From positions 15,323-79,322 of the forward strand of contig CAZCFY010000017.1 of NCBI GenBank assembly GCA_964498095.1: a stretch of DNA of 64,000 nt, written 5' to 3'. Both the position numbers and the translations under genes were made by a program. This DNA comes from SG-bin7 sp964498095. Its GTDB lineage: Bacteria; Bdellovibrionota; Bdellovibrionia; Bdellovibrionales; SG-bin7. This document shows positions 36,124 to 45,049 of the stretch, one piece after another. Numbering within the stretch: the stretch's first letter is position 1; every line of letters begins with the position of its first letter. A model generated the notes under the pieces. It saw nothing but the letters and a program-made list of their open reading frames with translations, was not told where the DNA came from and made no database searches.

Positions 36124-38157
36124 CTAATAAATGCTATCGACTTTTGGAGTTACGGAGTAGGTAAAGCTGTTAACTGTTGTGTAAAGCTGGAAGTCCGAGC
36201 TTCTAACGGTTGTCCCTGGTGGAAAATTCAAACTTCCCGAAGCCGAGCCGCCCGTCGTAGTTGTCATACTCCAAGACGCTTGTACCGTATACTCCGACGC
36301 CGGTTTCATCGTAAATGTAATCTGGTAGAAACAATTAACGCCGTTAACGCCAAACGGTATAAAACAAGGTACTTGAAATTGAGGATCTCCATACGGAGTG
36401 AGGTTTTGTGACCAGGTGAAATAAGGATACGACTCGTCGTCATTTAAAGTAATAGTTGCTATAGAGTTACTAATCGTTGCCCCCTGGGCCCCAGAAATAC
36501 TGACCGCATATGTTTCAGCTTTTTCATAAAGAGAATTTTGGACGCTCGAAATTTGTAAGTCAGTGAAGAACTGTCCGGCCGTAATTGTGGCTGAACCTGA
36601 CTTAGCCACATAGTCGCTGCCGGATTTAGCGGTACCATCTGAGGTTGTGTAGTTAAAGGTGATGTTTTGATAACTGCTGCCAGACAAGGATACGCGCACA
36701 AATGTTGTTGAACCCTCATAGGTACTCATGTTGCTGATGCTCAGACGTGGTTGTGGGTCATCATCGTTAATTGTCATTTCCGCCTGCGCTCGGATGCTGT
36801 TGTCTAAAGACCCAACCACGATATCAAATTTTTCTTGGGGCTCGTAATTCGAGTCATTTACGATTTGTACACTGGCCATCCCCATCGTCTGTCCTGCCGA
36901 AATCGTTTGTACACTGGTTAAAACGTAAAAGTCTCCAACAACAGCTGTCTTATTAACGCTTCCAATATTGAAGGTGAGATTACGGCCGCTGGGTTTACTT
37001 AGTGTGTATACGACGGGAACGTTACCTGCGTTTTCAGAAAAGGTTTGGGCGCTGATAGAAAGTGTAGGTGCCATATTGAGATCACTTTCAGCGATTTTTA
37101 TTGTTGAGACTGATGCAATTTGAGCATTCATGGCACCAGTATAGTCGATGAAAAAATCCTCAGTGTTTTCATCCAGATTGTCGTCCATGATCTTAATGGA
37201 AATCTGACCCATCATTGAACCCGCCGCGATAGCTACGTTACCACTAGCAGACTCATAATCCGCTCCGGCAATAGCTGAACCATTTCGAGTTTTCCAAGCA
37301 AATGAAATATTAGAGTCACTCGGATGACTCAAGCTATAGCCAATGGTGGCGCTCATGTTTTCATTCACTGTCGGCTGAGAGATGTTTATGGTCGGAGGTA
37401 AATCGTCGCTCGTAATGACACCACTGGCAAAATCCGCACTCAAATCTGCAAAAGTAACGTTGGTAATTTTTAACCCCATTTCCTGATTACCTTCATGCAC
37501 ATTATCATCGATGGTTTTAATGATAATCTGGTAACTAAGCGACCCTGCCGGAATCACTACACCCCCTTGAGCTGCTGTGTAATCTTTATCCTTTAAGGCT
37601 GACCCGTCCATCGTTTGATATTCAAAGCTGACGTCTTGGAAAGCGATCTCACTAAGTTCGACTTTAAAAATTAAATCTGTGCCTTCTTTACTTTGCGTCG
37701 TTACCACTTTCAGTTGTGGCGGCAGCTTACTGTCGATTACTTTAATCAAATTCCGTTTCTCCTTCTTCTCACCGGAAACGGGATCGATCCATTGAAGCAC
37801 CAATGCAAAGTCTTCTTCGCCTTTATAAAGAGTATCCTCTGTGATTTGTGTGTCGATGACTGCTGCGTTATCGCCAATTCTTACTGTGACGGCTCCCTCC
37901 GCCGGTTGAAACCTCGCTGCAATATTGTCGTTAACATCAATAATTGACCAACTCATGTCGATTTGAACTTGGCTGATGTTACCGAACGGGATCGAAATTT
38001 TGTTGGCCCTGCCCTCGTTAACTTTAGTATAAACATCCTGAGAACTAAGATTTTGGAAGAAGTCAGCGTTCGGTTTAACGGCTTCAAACCCGGCCATGTC
38101 ACAAGCGTTGTAAGTCATGACTAAAAGTAAAAGTGTTATCCCTATCCATCTTTTCAA
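36124..38157 (-). CDS. Calx-beta repeat lipoprotein
   Basis: A 677-residue envelope protein. The start is TTG at 38157 with GGGGGG upstream. The N-terminal signal ends YNAC (C19), a loose lipobox. At least four Calx-beta-type modules follow (about 150-245, 255-350, 355-460, 470-580). They are recognised by repeated elements such as GSA-x-x-xx-DY, V-x-IPAG or T-x-AGQ, and acidic turns (IDDNVHEG, MDDNLDEN, NDDDPQP, LNDDES) that usually bind calcium. Such proteins serve in adhesion or surface structure. The last 90 residues are unassigned. It lies between the two copies of the 55-bp duplication. Confidence 0.82.
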   Translation of the reverse strand: MKRWIGITLLLLVMTYNACDMAGFEAVKPNADFFQNLSSQDVYTKVNEGRANKISIPFGNISQVQIDMSWSIIDVNDNIAARFQPAEGAVTVRIGDNAAVIDTQITEDTLYKGEEDFALVLQWIDPVSGEKKEKRNLIKVIDSKLPPQLKVVTTQSKEGTDLIFKVELSEIAFQDVSFEYQTMDGSALKDKDYTAAQGGVVIPAGSLSYQIIIKTIDDNVHEGNQEMGLKITNVTFADLSADFASGVITSDDLPPTINISQPTVNENMSATIGYSLSHPSDSNISFAWKTRNGSAIAGADYESASGNVAIAAGSMMGQISIKIMDDNLDENTEDFFIDYTGAMNAQIASVSTIKIAESDLNMAPTLSISAQTFSENAGNVPVVYTLSKPSGRNLTFNIGSVNKTAVVGDFYVLTSVQTISAGQTMGMASVQIVNDSNYEPQEKFDIVVGSLDNSIRAQAEMTINDDDPQPRLSISNMSTYEGSTTFVRVSLSGSSYQNITFNYTTSDGTAKSGSDYVAKSGSATITAGQFFTDLQISSVQNSLYEKAETYAVSISGAQGATISNSIATITLNDDESYPYFTWSQNLTPYGDPQFQVPCFIPFGVNGVNCFYQITFTMKPASEYTVQASWSMTTTTGGSASGSLNFPPGTTVRSSDFQLYTTVNSFTYSVTPKVDSIY

Positions 38158-38574
38158 ATTCGCCCCCCCAAGTTACATGCGTACAAATATATAATACCGG
38201 GTTAGGTCTAAGGTTAGATTCACCCTTTTGGCAGAAATTGGCGTATTAATATGAGAAAACTGGTTAGGTTATGGACACCCCAACAAAGGCATTTCTTCCA
38301 ACAGAGCTAAGATTGCTCCATCCAATCAGCAAGCGAATAACAGGATCTCTATATCTCAAAATGAGACTTCCTTATAACGTTCGAGTCGACGAAATTGATA
38401 TCTGAGAGGATCAGTTGGTTCGGTGGAAAAAAGAATTTCATTGATCAAACTATTTTTGGAGTAACCTTAAAATCACGTTAGTTTGGTATAAATCCCGCGT
38501 GGAACATTATTGGGAGTTTTGCACAAGCAAATCACTCTGGGCTACCTCACGCTCCGAAGAACCCGTCGCCAAGT
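38158..38574. other. Intergenic stretch with a possible 44-codon reading frame
   Basis: These 417 bases separate the Calx-beta gene from a small secreted-protein gene. The left part should hold the promoter of the Calx-beta gene. An ATG frame at 38271-38405 encodes 44 residues (MDTPTKAFLP... to ...VDEIDI) with a poor ribosome site (TTAGG), and I cannot tell whether it is translated. The right end holds the start of the duplicated 55-bp fragment. I see no RNA gene or transposase remnant. Confidence 0.4.
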
Positions 38575-38610
38575 TTACCTTGACGCTGAGCCTGAAGCGG
38601 AAGGGTTAGC
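38556..38610 (+). pseudogene. 55-bp duplicated segment, copy 2 (stray end of a DUF4442 gene)
   Basis: 53 of 55 bases match the 3' end of the DUF4442 gene at 36000-36054, including the stop. No upstream coding part remains. On the other strand it supplies the last residues and stop of the adjacent secreted-protein gene. Confidence 0.85.
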
Positions 38611-38949
38611 CCCAGAATGTACAACATAGGGAGGATGACAGATTCCCCTTGGTCCGGTATTAGTTTCGATTCCATTGGCGGAAACATATGTATCAAAGGT
38701 TATCTTGATTTCTCGGCCACCAAATTTAGGAGTAATTTCCAATCTTGTAATTTTATGGTTAAGTCCCAGATTTTTTTGGATTATTTCAGAGCTATAGAAC
38801 TTGTTCTTACAACCATTATCCGCAGCATTTAGAATTAAAAGGATATCAGTTTGTCCTTCATATACGCCGGGAGTTACTTCAAAAATATTGATGTTTTGGG
38901 CTAAGGCCGATGACGCCAAAAGCAGGCACACTGTAAAAAACTTTTTCAC
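38575..38949 (-). CDS. Small secreted protein with a C-terminus formed from duplicated DNA
   Basis: A 124-residue product from a GTG start with GAGGTGA upstream. The signal peptide is MKKFFTVCLLLASSALAQ. The mature part is beta-rich with two or three cysteines (for example near 48 and 103) and no known family. The last 12 residues (GANPSASGSASR) and the stop are encoded by the antisense strand of the duplicated DUF4442 fragment, so the natural C-terminus was probably replaced. Confidence 0.65.
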   Translation of the reverse strand: MKKFFTVCLLLASSALAQNINIFEVTPGVYEGQTDILLILNAADNGCKNKFYSSEIIQKNLGLNHKITRLEITPKFGGREIKITFDTYVSANGIETNTGPRGICHPPYVVHSGANPSASGSASR

Positions 38950-39090
38950 TTGTTCACCTCATATTTCGCTTATTAAGACCTCTGATTAGTTCTGCAATTA
39001 GCGTACCGACAAATGGCCAGACAATTCTATGTTAACCTAATGGTTATACTTAGGTATTCCGATTAAATTTAGGCAGTAAAGAGGTAAATC

Positions 39091-40770
39091 TTGAAAAATA
39101 TCTTACCCGCGATTTTAACCATTTTAATAGCTTCAACCTCATGGTCGCATGATGCCAATAGCTTTAATGTTGCTCAGTGGATCGACTCTTTACCCAAATA
39201 CTTAAAAGATAAGGACCGCGCGGCAAAGGTCGCAAAATTAACTACTGACTTCGTAAATTGTCTAAAGGAAAAAAATGGAAAGATTGGAATGTCGGAAGCC
39301 CGCTTAATCTGTGGCGCGACGTTACAGGCATCAATCGCAAACTTAGGTGAAAATCTAGAAAAAATTTCTGAAAAAGTATTTATCGAAAAAGTAAAAGAAC
39401 AAGCGGTTAGAAATTTATCAAAAAATTATTTAGAACAAGTAATTACAATGCCAATTCTCTCTCAAGAACAAGAAAAGTCTTTCGTTGGTATACTGGGGAC
39501 TGTTGGGGAAAAACATACAGAACAAACTTTCTGCGAAATGGCTCCGGACAAATGCAGCCCCCAATTAGCGAGAGATCTCTTGGCTGATAAAAATGAAATA
39601 TTGAAATTGAGCAAGAAGACCCCGCCTAAATCAATTTTCGAGCGTTCTAAACTTTGGAAAAAAGAATATGCTGAGTTGTTGGAGTCGGAACAAAAGCGCC
39701 GGCAGTGCCCTGATGGCAGCCTTGATTATTCGTATTATGCGTTATCTTCCGAGGTAAAAAAGATTTCTTCGGATAGCGGCCTCCACAAGTATACGGATGA
39801 AGTCTTAAATGATTTATATGAATATTGGGCCGGTGACATAAAAGGTAATAGCGGAAAAGAGTTTGATCCATTCGAGACAACTCAATCCGTCCACGAAAAC
39901 CAATTATTTAACTTTTTTAAAAATGCAGTGGAAAGCGACCGAGACAGAATGCGTAAAGAGGGACGAGCCTTGCTCAATTCAGATAGCCTGAATTTAAAGG
40001 ATACCTTGAAGAGCCATCCTTTTGAAGTTGGTCAAATGCTTTACCAATATCCCAATATGCTAGACCAGATATGCAATTCACTTTCAGCCCAGGAAATCTC
40101 TAACGTTGCTCTGAAACAGAGTAAAGATAGCGGAAAAGAGTTACTTGAAGCGATAGAAACAGGTGCTGTAACCCCCTCAAACAATTTAGATGATACCTTG
40201 TCGGGCTGGCTTCAGGGCAGAACCTTAAAGTGTGAGAAAATTGTTGAAACTTACAAAAACAAAAAGCTAAATGCTAAACAGCTAGAAGACTTGAAGAAAG
40301 AAAATGAAAAATTAGGAAATGCGTTTGCCAGTACCATCTATAATTTAGATGATCAAATCAAGGGAATTGGATTACATCGAATTACATTAGAAGATTCATT
40401 AGGATTGTTTAAAGGCTGCAATAGTCCCGAATACGAACTTTACAAAAGAGACATTTATGTTCGCTCAATTAAACTTTTTAGCGATATAGAAAAAAATTCA
40501 AGCCTTAGAGCGTTTTGGGCCCGACATGTATCTGCTACTGACGACGAAATAAAAAAACAAAAGGTCTTCTTATTGATGGGATTTATGGCTCGACTACCTA
40601 CAAAAGAAATCCCCGGAGTCGAATCACTAACTCAGGATGCTTTTTCAAAAGCATTACTAAAGCAGTTTCCAGAAGGCACCAGACCAACCGTATTTTTTCA
40701 TGACTTAGAAATATTAGTTAAAGACAAGGACTTGCCACAATGCTTAATGCCAGCGTCAAAAAACATCTAA
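39091..40770 (+). CDS. Large secreted hypothetical protein
   Basis: A 559-residue protein from a TTG start with GAGG seven bases upstream. The signal peptide ends near TSWSH (about residue 20). The mature protein is mainly helical and charged, with several scattered cysteines, and no domain is recognised. Its 3' end overlaps the start of the cytochrome-like gene by 31 bases, so the two are co-expressed and both are exported. A joint periplasmic role is plausible. Confidence 0.68.
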   Translation: MKNILPAILTILIASTSWSHDANSFNVAQWIDSLPKYLKDKDRAAKVAKLTTDFVNCLKEKNGKIGMSEARLICGATLQASIANLGENLEKISEKVFIEKVKEQAVRNLSKNYLEQVITMPILSQEQEKSFVGILGTVGEKHTEQTFCEMAPDKCSPQLARDLLADKNEILKLSKKTPPKSIFERSKLWKKEYAELLESEQKRRQCPDGSLDYSYYALSSEVKKISSDSGLHKYTDEVLNDLYEYWAGDIKGNSGKEFDPFETTQSVHENQLFNFFKNAVESDRDRMRKEGRALLNSDSLNLKDTLKSHPFEVGQMLYQYPNMLDQICNSLSAQEISNVALKQSKDSGKELLEAIETGAVTPSNNLDDTLSGWLQGRTLKCEKIVETYKNKKLNAKQLEDLKKENEKLGNAFASTIYNLDDQIKGIGLHRITLEDSLGLFKGCNSPEYELYKRDIYVRSIKLFSDIEKNSSLRAFWARHVSATDDEIKKQKVFLLMGFMARLPTKEIPGVESLTQDAFSKALLKQFPEGTRPTVFFHDLEILVKDKDLPQCLMPASKNI

Positions 40771-41903
40771 TAACTGTCTTTGCACTGCTAGTTATGGGCA
40801 ATCGAGCGAACGCCCAACCAAAAGATTGTGGTCCCGACCAAGCCGACATCCTAAATAGATTCAATTATGTTTATAAAGAAGTTTGGAAAGAGACTTTGCC
40901 GGGTACAAATCCGCAAACACCAACCACACCCGTTACCTCGAACCCACCGCGAATAGAACCGACATCGGGTATTGGCTCAGGAAGAATTGCATCTATCCCC
41001 GACGCCCGCTCGACCGGCTCCTACTATTACGACATGCGCGACTACCGGCCACTGACTCCGCGCGAGGACCGCGAAGCAAAAAAGTACGAGCAAGCGGTGA
41101 TCCAAACGCGAACTACACCTGTTAGCTATAATACTCCTGGTATTGGTGCCACACAAAAGCAAGAGATCGCACAGATCTTAGACCGCATGGGTGTAAAATA
41201 TGATAAAAACACAAATACGATTCCGCCATCTAACTCAAGAGACAAACGTGTAACTCTAGAAGATCGTGTTCGCAAAATCGTTCTCGATACGATGCGAGGT
41301 CCAATTACTGATATAAATTATTCTATGGATGTTCTGCGTGACCGCATTATCGCGCTCGAAAACGCCACCCAAAACGAAAAAGATCCACAGTGGAAGAATT
41401 TGAAATCAAAACAAGTAAAAGGCCCGGCCGATCGCATGTTAGCAAGCATTCCAAATGCTGTGCCACCAGAAAAAGCTGCGCTTAACCCGCTTGATCTTGA
41501 TGAAATCGTAAATAAAGCCCTCTACATTCGCGACGGAGCTCACTGGCAGAAATCGCAATCGCTTAGCGAAAAAGACTCAAAAGATCCAATTTCTAAGGGC
41601 GGTATCGCCAAAGAAATTTTCCGCTCAATGGCAATTGCTGATGGCACCGAAATTCGCGTGCTCGAACTCATCAATAAAAAAGATGAAGTGGTGGGAATTA
41701 AAATCTTCATCCACCGCCCTGACAAAAACGTGTGGGTTCCCGTCTTTTACAAGCCAGATCCGCAAACACAACAGTTTGTCCGCCAAACAACTTATCACGG
41801 AGACCGCCTCCCCTACGCCTGCTTAAACTGCCACGGTGGCAGTCTAAGGAAAATGGGCCCGCAGGTAGAACTCTCAAACTGGCCAAAAACCTCCAAAAAA
41901 TAA
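40740..41903 (+). CDS. Periplasmic c-type cytochrome-like protein
   Basis: A 387-residue protein with a signal peptide cleaved near NRANAQ (about 26). A Pro/Thr-rich, probably flexible stretch (about 55-90) is followed by a mixed domain. One heme-attachment motif CLNCH lies at about 361-365 (in YACLNCHGG), only about 22 residues from the end. This is an unusually late position, so the heme would sit on a C-terminal tail. A terminator follows at 41930. It overlaps the 559-residue gene upstream. Confidence 0.7.
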   Translation: MLNASVKKHLITVFALLVMGNRANAQPKDCGPDQADILNRFNYVYKEVWKETLPGTNPQTPTTPVTSNPPRIEPTSGIGSGRIASIPDARSTGSYYYDMRDYRPLTPREDREAKKYEQAVIQTRTTPVSYNTPGIGATQKQEIAQILDRMGVKYDKNTNTIPPSNSRDKRVTLEDRVRKIVLDTMRGPITDINYSMDVLRDRIIALENATQNEKDPQWKNLKSKQVKGPADRMLASIPNAVPPEKAALNPLDLDEIVNKALYIRDGAHWQKSQSLSEKDSKDPISKGGIAKEIFRSMAIADGTEIRVLELINKKDEVVGIKIFIHRPDKNVWVPVFYKPDPQTQQFVRQTTYHGDRLPYACLNCHGGSLRKMGPQVELSNWPKTSKK

Positions 41904-41929
41904 CTCACCCATAACGCACTATGGACTTG

Positions 41930-41953
41930 AAAAGGTGCCCGACACCTTTTTTT
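41930..41953 (+). terminator. Intrinsic terminator after the cytochrome-like gene
   Basis: AAAAGGTG (41930-41937) pairs with CACCTTTT (41943-41950) across CCCGA, followed by further Ts to 41953. It runs straight into copy B of the dispersed repeat. Confidence 0.8.
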
Positions 41954-41965
41954 GACGCACATGCA

Positions 41966-41995
41966 CTACCAAAAAGAACCTGGAACCTTTTAGCG
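41966..41995 (-). repeat. Dispersed gene-end repeat, copy B
   Basis: The reverse complement of the 30-bp core at 24773-24802, without a mismatch. On the minus strand it begins with the last codon and stop (CGC TAA) of the methyltransferase gene. Confidence 0.75.
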
Positions 41996-42787
41996 CTTTT
42001 TTCGTAATTCCAGCGAGAATTGCCAAGCCAGTCGGCGGATCCCGGGGATCTTGGCGAGATAATGATCAAGCGGATTTAAGATCGATAAAACTTTGGACTG
42101 AATTTTAAAATTAGAAATGTAAGCCACGCCTGTTGATAACAAGTGCCAATAGCGTAGCTCCCCGATCTGAAAAAACTCTTGCGAAAATTCGACAACATTC
42201 GGTGGAGTCGGCTGATCCTTTTTCTGACGTCTTTTTGTTAAGGCGCGAACTTTTACAAATGGATTATAATCAAGTGTTCCTAAAAATAATATTTTACCAC
42301 CCGGCTTCAAGATTCGCCGTAACTCGGGAAATGTAAAACTAAAATCATGTTTACTTTGAAAATCATCCAAAATAATTACATCAATGGATTCATTTGGTAA
42401 GCCGGTGTTCTCACTCTGGCTATACAAAAAAACCGTTTTATCCATACAATTTTGTTTTTTAGCGTAGGCCCGGGCTTGGCCGACGGCGATTTCATCGCGG
42501 CTTAGGCCGATGGCCAGCGCACAACCAATTTCAGCCGCCTGGACGACACGTTCGCCGGCACCGCAAGTACAATCCAAAAAGACTTTATCACGCAGATTGC
42601 GACGCAACCAATCTTGCACGTAGGAATATGACGACTCTTGGGCCATCCAAAAATGACTGTCAGGGCTTCCACTCTGGCTTAACGAAATAGTTAAATTTCG
42701 ATTGGGTTCAATTTGTGTATTGACCATCGGAGTGGCGATTTTGTCCTGAAGCTGTAGAATTGCCTTTTTCAAGTCAGTTACTTGCAT
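41990..42787 (-). CDS. SAM-dependent methyltransferase (class I)
   Basis: A 265-residue methyltransferase. The SAM motif I is VFLDCTCGAGERVVQAA, followed by an acidic residue after strand 2, the post-I strand IDVIILDDFQSKHDF and ELRRILKPGGKILFLGTL, a standard Methyltransf_11-type layout. The substrate is unknown. The N-terminal 60 residues are unassigned. It is divergent from the FecR-like gene. Its end is the repeat shared with nhaA. Confidence 0.8.
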   Translation of the reverse strand: MQVTDLKKAILQLQDKIATPMVNTQIEPNRNLTISLSQSGSPDSHFWMAQESSYSYVQDWLRRNLRDKVFLDCTCGAGERVVQAAEIGCALAIGLSRDEIAVGQARAYAKKQNCMDKTVFLYSQSENTGLPNESIDVIILDDFQSKHDFSFTFPELRRILKPGGKILFLGTLDYNPFVKVRALTKRRQKKDQPTPPNVVEFSQEFFQIGELRYWHLLSTGVAYISNFKIQSKVLSILNPLDHYLAKIPGIRRLAWQFSLELRKKR

Positions 42788-42887
42788 ACGGATCTTCGTT
42801 TATATTTCCTTTAATCGCCAGTTTCAATGACCCATTATGTCATTTGTAGTCTTAGATTCTTCCCCAAAGATCCGCTAAACTTGCGAA

Positions 42888-44237
42888 ATGCCACTTATAA
42901 TTCGCTTGCCTGTTTTTTTGCTTTTTATCGCATTAACTATAAGCGCATCTCTGACGCCATCTGCGGCCAGCGAAAAAAAGGCCAAAACCACAAAACGCCT
43001 GCCTAAAAAGATCAAAGTTCCCGAAGGTTATATTCCCGTTGACCCCACAAAAGTGGAGGTTAATGACAATCTCTACAGCACTGCGGAATTAAAACTGCAG
43101 GAGGCCTTGGTTAAAGACGAAAACTTTCAAGGTGTAGTGCAGTTCATTCGCGGCGAAGTTTTGTGGACAGATACGGGCAAGCAACCCGACCCTCAATTTA
43201 AAACTATTCTAAAAAAAGGCGATGCCCTAAAAATTGGTGCCGACTCTTTTGTAAAAGTAGTTACGCAAAAAAGATGTATTGGCGTAGTTTATGGTCCGAG
43301 TACACTCACAATGCCGAAATCTAAAGAGGATGATGTTTGGGATATTGAGGACTCAACTGTACGCTGGATATGCCCAGGCAAATCAGAAGAAAAGTTACAG
43401 ATCGCTAAACGCCCCCTGACTCTTTTTGCTTCTGAAATATTTTATCGCGACAATAAACTCTTGGTCGTAAAAGGAGAGCCGCAAGCCGAGAATGGAAGTC
43501 TCGAAGAAAAAAAACTTTATGTCGGTAAAGCCACGCAATTTCGCCCCTTAAAAAAACAACCCCACCCGCATCAGCTCTGGGAAATGAACCAAGAGATCTC
43601 GCTCCCGAAAGAAAGCAACCTCTGGGACGAACCGGAAAAGCCGCGCAATTACCGCTTTTCCTTGGGACCTCAGCTTGGGTATGGACCTTTTCAATATGGG
43701 AACGGCGACATTCAAGGCGCAATTCCTAATGACATAAAAGGCGGAAGGCTTACCGCCTACTTCCACCGCAATAAGAAAGTTTATTTTTTATCTTTAAATT
43801 CCAATGAACGCACCACCGGCGCCCGCCCGGTCGCAAGTGGATCTAACTATGTTTATACCGGGTCACTAAATATCGACACCATTTCGTTTGGTCTAAGGCA
43901 AACACCAGAAAATGAATGGAGCTATACTTATCGCGTTGGTATTGGGGGAAGTGAGTTAAAACCCTACTACTATAACGGCGGCTCAAGCTATAACCACACA
44001 GTTACCCATGGTGTTCTGCAATTAGCATTCGGGGCCGATTGGATTTTACAAATTCAAGGCTGGGAATGGCTGGGATTTGTAATTACGGCAGAGGTGCAAT
44101 TTACAAAAAGTTTGGGCGGCGCGCGCTTTAAAGACAATGGTTATAATCCGGGTGATCCGCTTTATTCGACGTTAGAGTCTAACGGCTTTACCTCCATCGA
44201 TTTTATGCTTCACGCGGCGCCATTATTTTATTTCTAA
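42888..44237 (+). CDS. FecR-like and outer-membrane barrel protein
   Basis: A 449-residue protein with a signal peptide (cleavage near TPSAAS, about 30). A FecR-like beta domain (about 80-180: VVQFIRGEVLWT, LKKGDALKIGADSFVKVVT) is followed by a charged linker. From about 255 to the end there are alternating amphipathic strands ending in phenylalanine (APLFYF), the mark of an outer-membrane beta-barrel. The combination suggests a periplasmic module fused to a small porin-like barrel. The IMPase gene follows by 17 bases. Confidence 0.65.
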   Translation: MPLIIRLPVFLLFIALTISASLTPSAASEKKAKTTKRLPKKIKVPEGYIPVDPTKVEVNDNLYSTAELKLQEALVKDENFQGVVQFIRGEVLWTDTGKQPDPQFKTILKKGDALKIGADSFVKVVTQKRCIGVVYGPSTLTMPKSKEDDVWDIEDSTVRWICPGKSEEKLQIAKRPLTLFASEIFYRDNKLLVVKGEPQAENGSLEEKKLYVGKATQFRPLKKQPHPHQLWEMNQEISLPKESNLWDEPEKPRNYRFSLGPQLGYGPFQYGNGDIQGAIPNDIKGGRLTAYFHRNKKVYFLSLNSNERTTGARPVASGSNYVYTGSLNIDTISFGLRQTPENEWSYTYRVGIGGSELKPYYYNGGSSYNHTVTHGVLQLAFGADWILQIQGWEWLGFVITAEVQFTKSLGGARFKDNGYNPGDPLYSTLESNGFTSIDFMLHAAPLFYF

Positions 44238-44254
44238 ACCCCTGAAGGAAAATT

Positions 44255-45049
44255 ATGGATCTAAAAAAACGTGTTGATTTTGCTCTCGAAGTTGCTCGCA
44301 GTGCCGGAAATACTGCCGCAAATTACTTTGGAACAAATAAGCTAAATACCGAATACAAAAAAGACGAATCGCCGGTGACGGCCGCCGACCGCGCTTGTGA
44401 AGAATTTATCCGCAGCCGCATCGAACAAGTCTATCCCGAAGATGGAATCGTCGGCGAAGAATTTGGTGTTAAAAAAGGCTCCTCGGGGCTTAATTGGTAT
44501 ATTGATCCCATCGACGGAACTCAATCTTTTGTCACGGGCGTTCCTTTTTTTGCGACAATGATTGCCCTCGAAACCGCTGGCGATTCCGTTATGGGTGTCG
44601 TGCACTTTCCAATGCTCAACGAAACCGTTTATGCCTTTAAGGGCGGTGGCACTTGGTGGAAACGCCATACCGCAGACACTTTCGAAAAAGCTCATGTCAC
44701 CAAAACCCCCTCGCTTTCCCAAGCCCGCATGACAAGTTCTTCCATTAATTATTTTCGCCAAACACAGCGCGAAGAAATTCTCTACGATGTTTCAAAAAAA
44801 GCAAAATGGGTTCACGGCTGGGGAGATTCCTTTGGCCAAATTCTCGTGGCAACAGGACGGCTTGATTTAACTTTAGATCCACTTATGTTTGACTGGGACT
44901 CAATGCCACTAAAACCCATTGTCGAAGAGGCTGGCGGTGTTTTCGCCGACTTTAAAGGGCAAAGAACGGCATTTGGCAAATCGGCATTTTCATGCAACCC
45001 AAAGTTGCACGAAGAAGTTTTAAAAATAATCACTAATTACGAAAACTAG
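44255..45049 (+). CDS. Inositol monophosphatase-family phosphatase
   Basis: A 264-residue Mg2+-dependent phosphatase. Metal motifs are present: GEE (about 67-69 region, IVGEEFG), DPIDGTQSF (near 87-95) and WDSMPLKPIVEEAGG near 210-224. Relatives include inositol monophosphatase, histidinol-phosphatase HisN and 3'(2'),5'-bisphosphate nucleotidase; the substrate is not decided by the motifs. It overlaps the convergent rfbA gene by 17 bases. Confidence 0.88.
   Translation: MDLKKRVDFALEVARSAGNTAANYFGTNKLNTEYKKDESPVTAADRACEEFIRSRIEQVYPEDGIVGEEFGVKKGSSGLNWYIDPIDGTQSFVTGVPFFATMIALETAGDSVMGVVHFPMLNETVYAFKGGGTWWKRHTADTFEKAHVTKTPSLSQARMTSSSINYFRQTQREEILYDVSKKAKWVHGWGDSFGQILVATGRLDLTLDPLMFDWDSMPLKPIVEEAGGVFADFKGQRTAFGKSAFSCNPKLHEEVLKIITNYEN

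Noticed and set aside
36094..36411. A 105-codon plus-strand frame
   Set aside because: It is antisense to the Calx-beta gene, has no ribosome site or recognisable protein character, and is a shadow.
38158..38574. A transposase remnant in the gap beside the 55-bp duplication
   Set aside because: Reading all frames shows no transposase-like sequence; only a doubtful 44-codon frame is present.
42133..42336. Plus-strand open frame within the methyltransferase gene
   Set aside because: It overlaps a well-supported methyltransferase on the other strand and has no coding character of its own.
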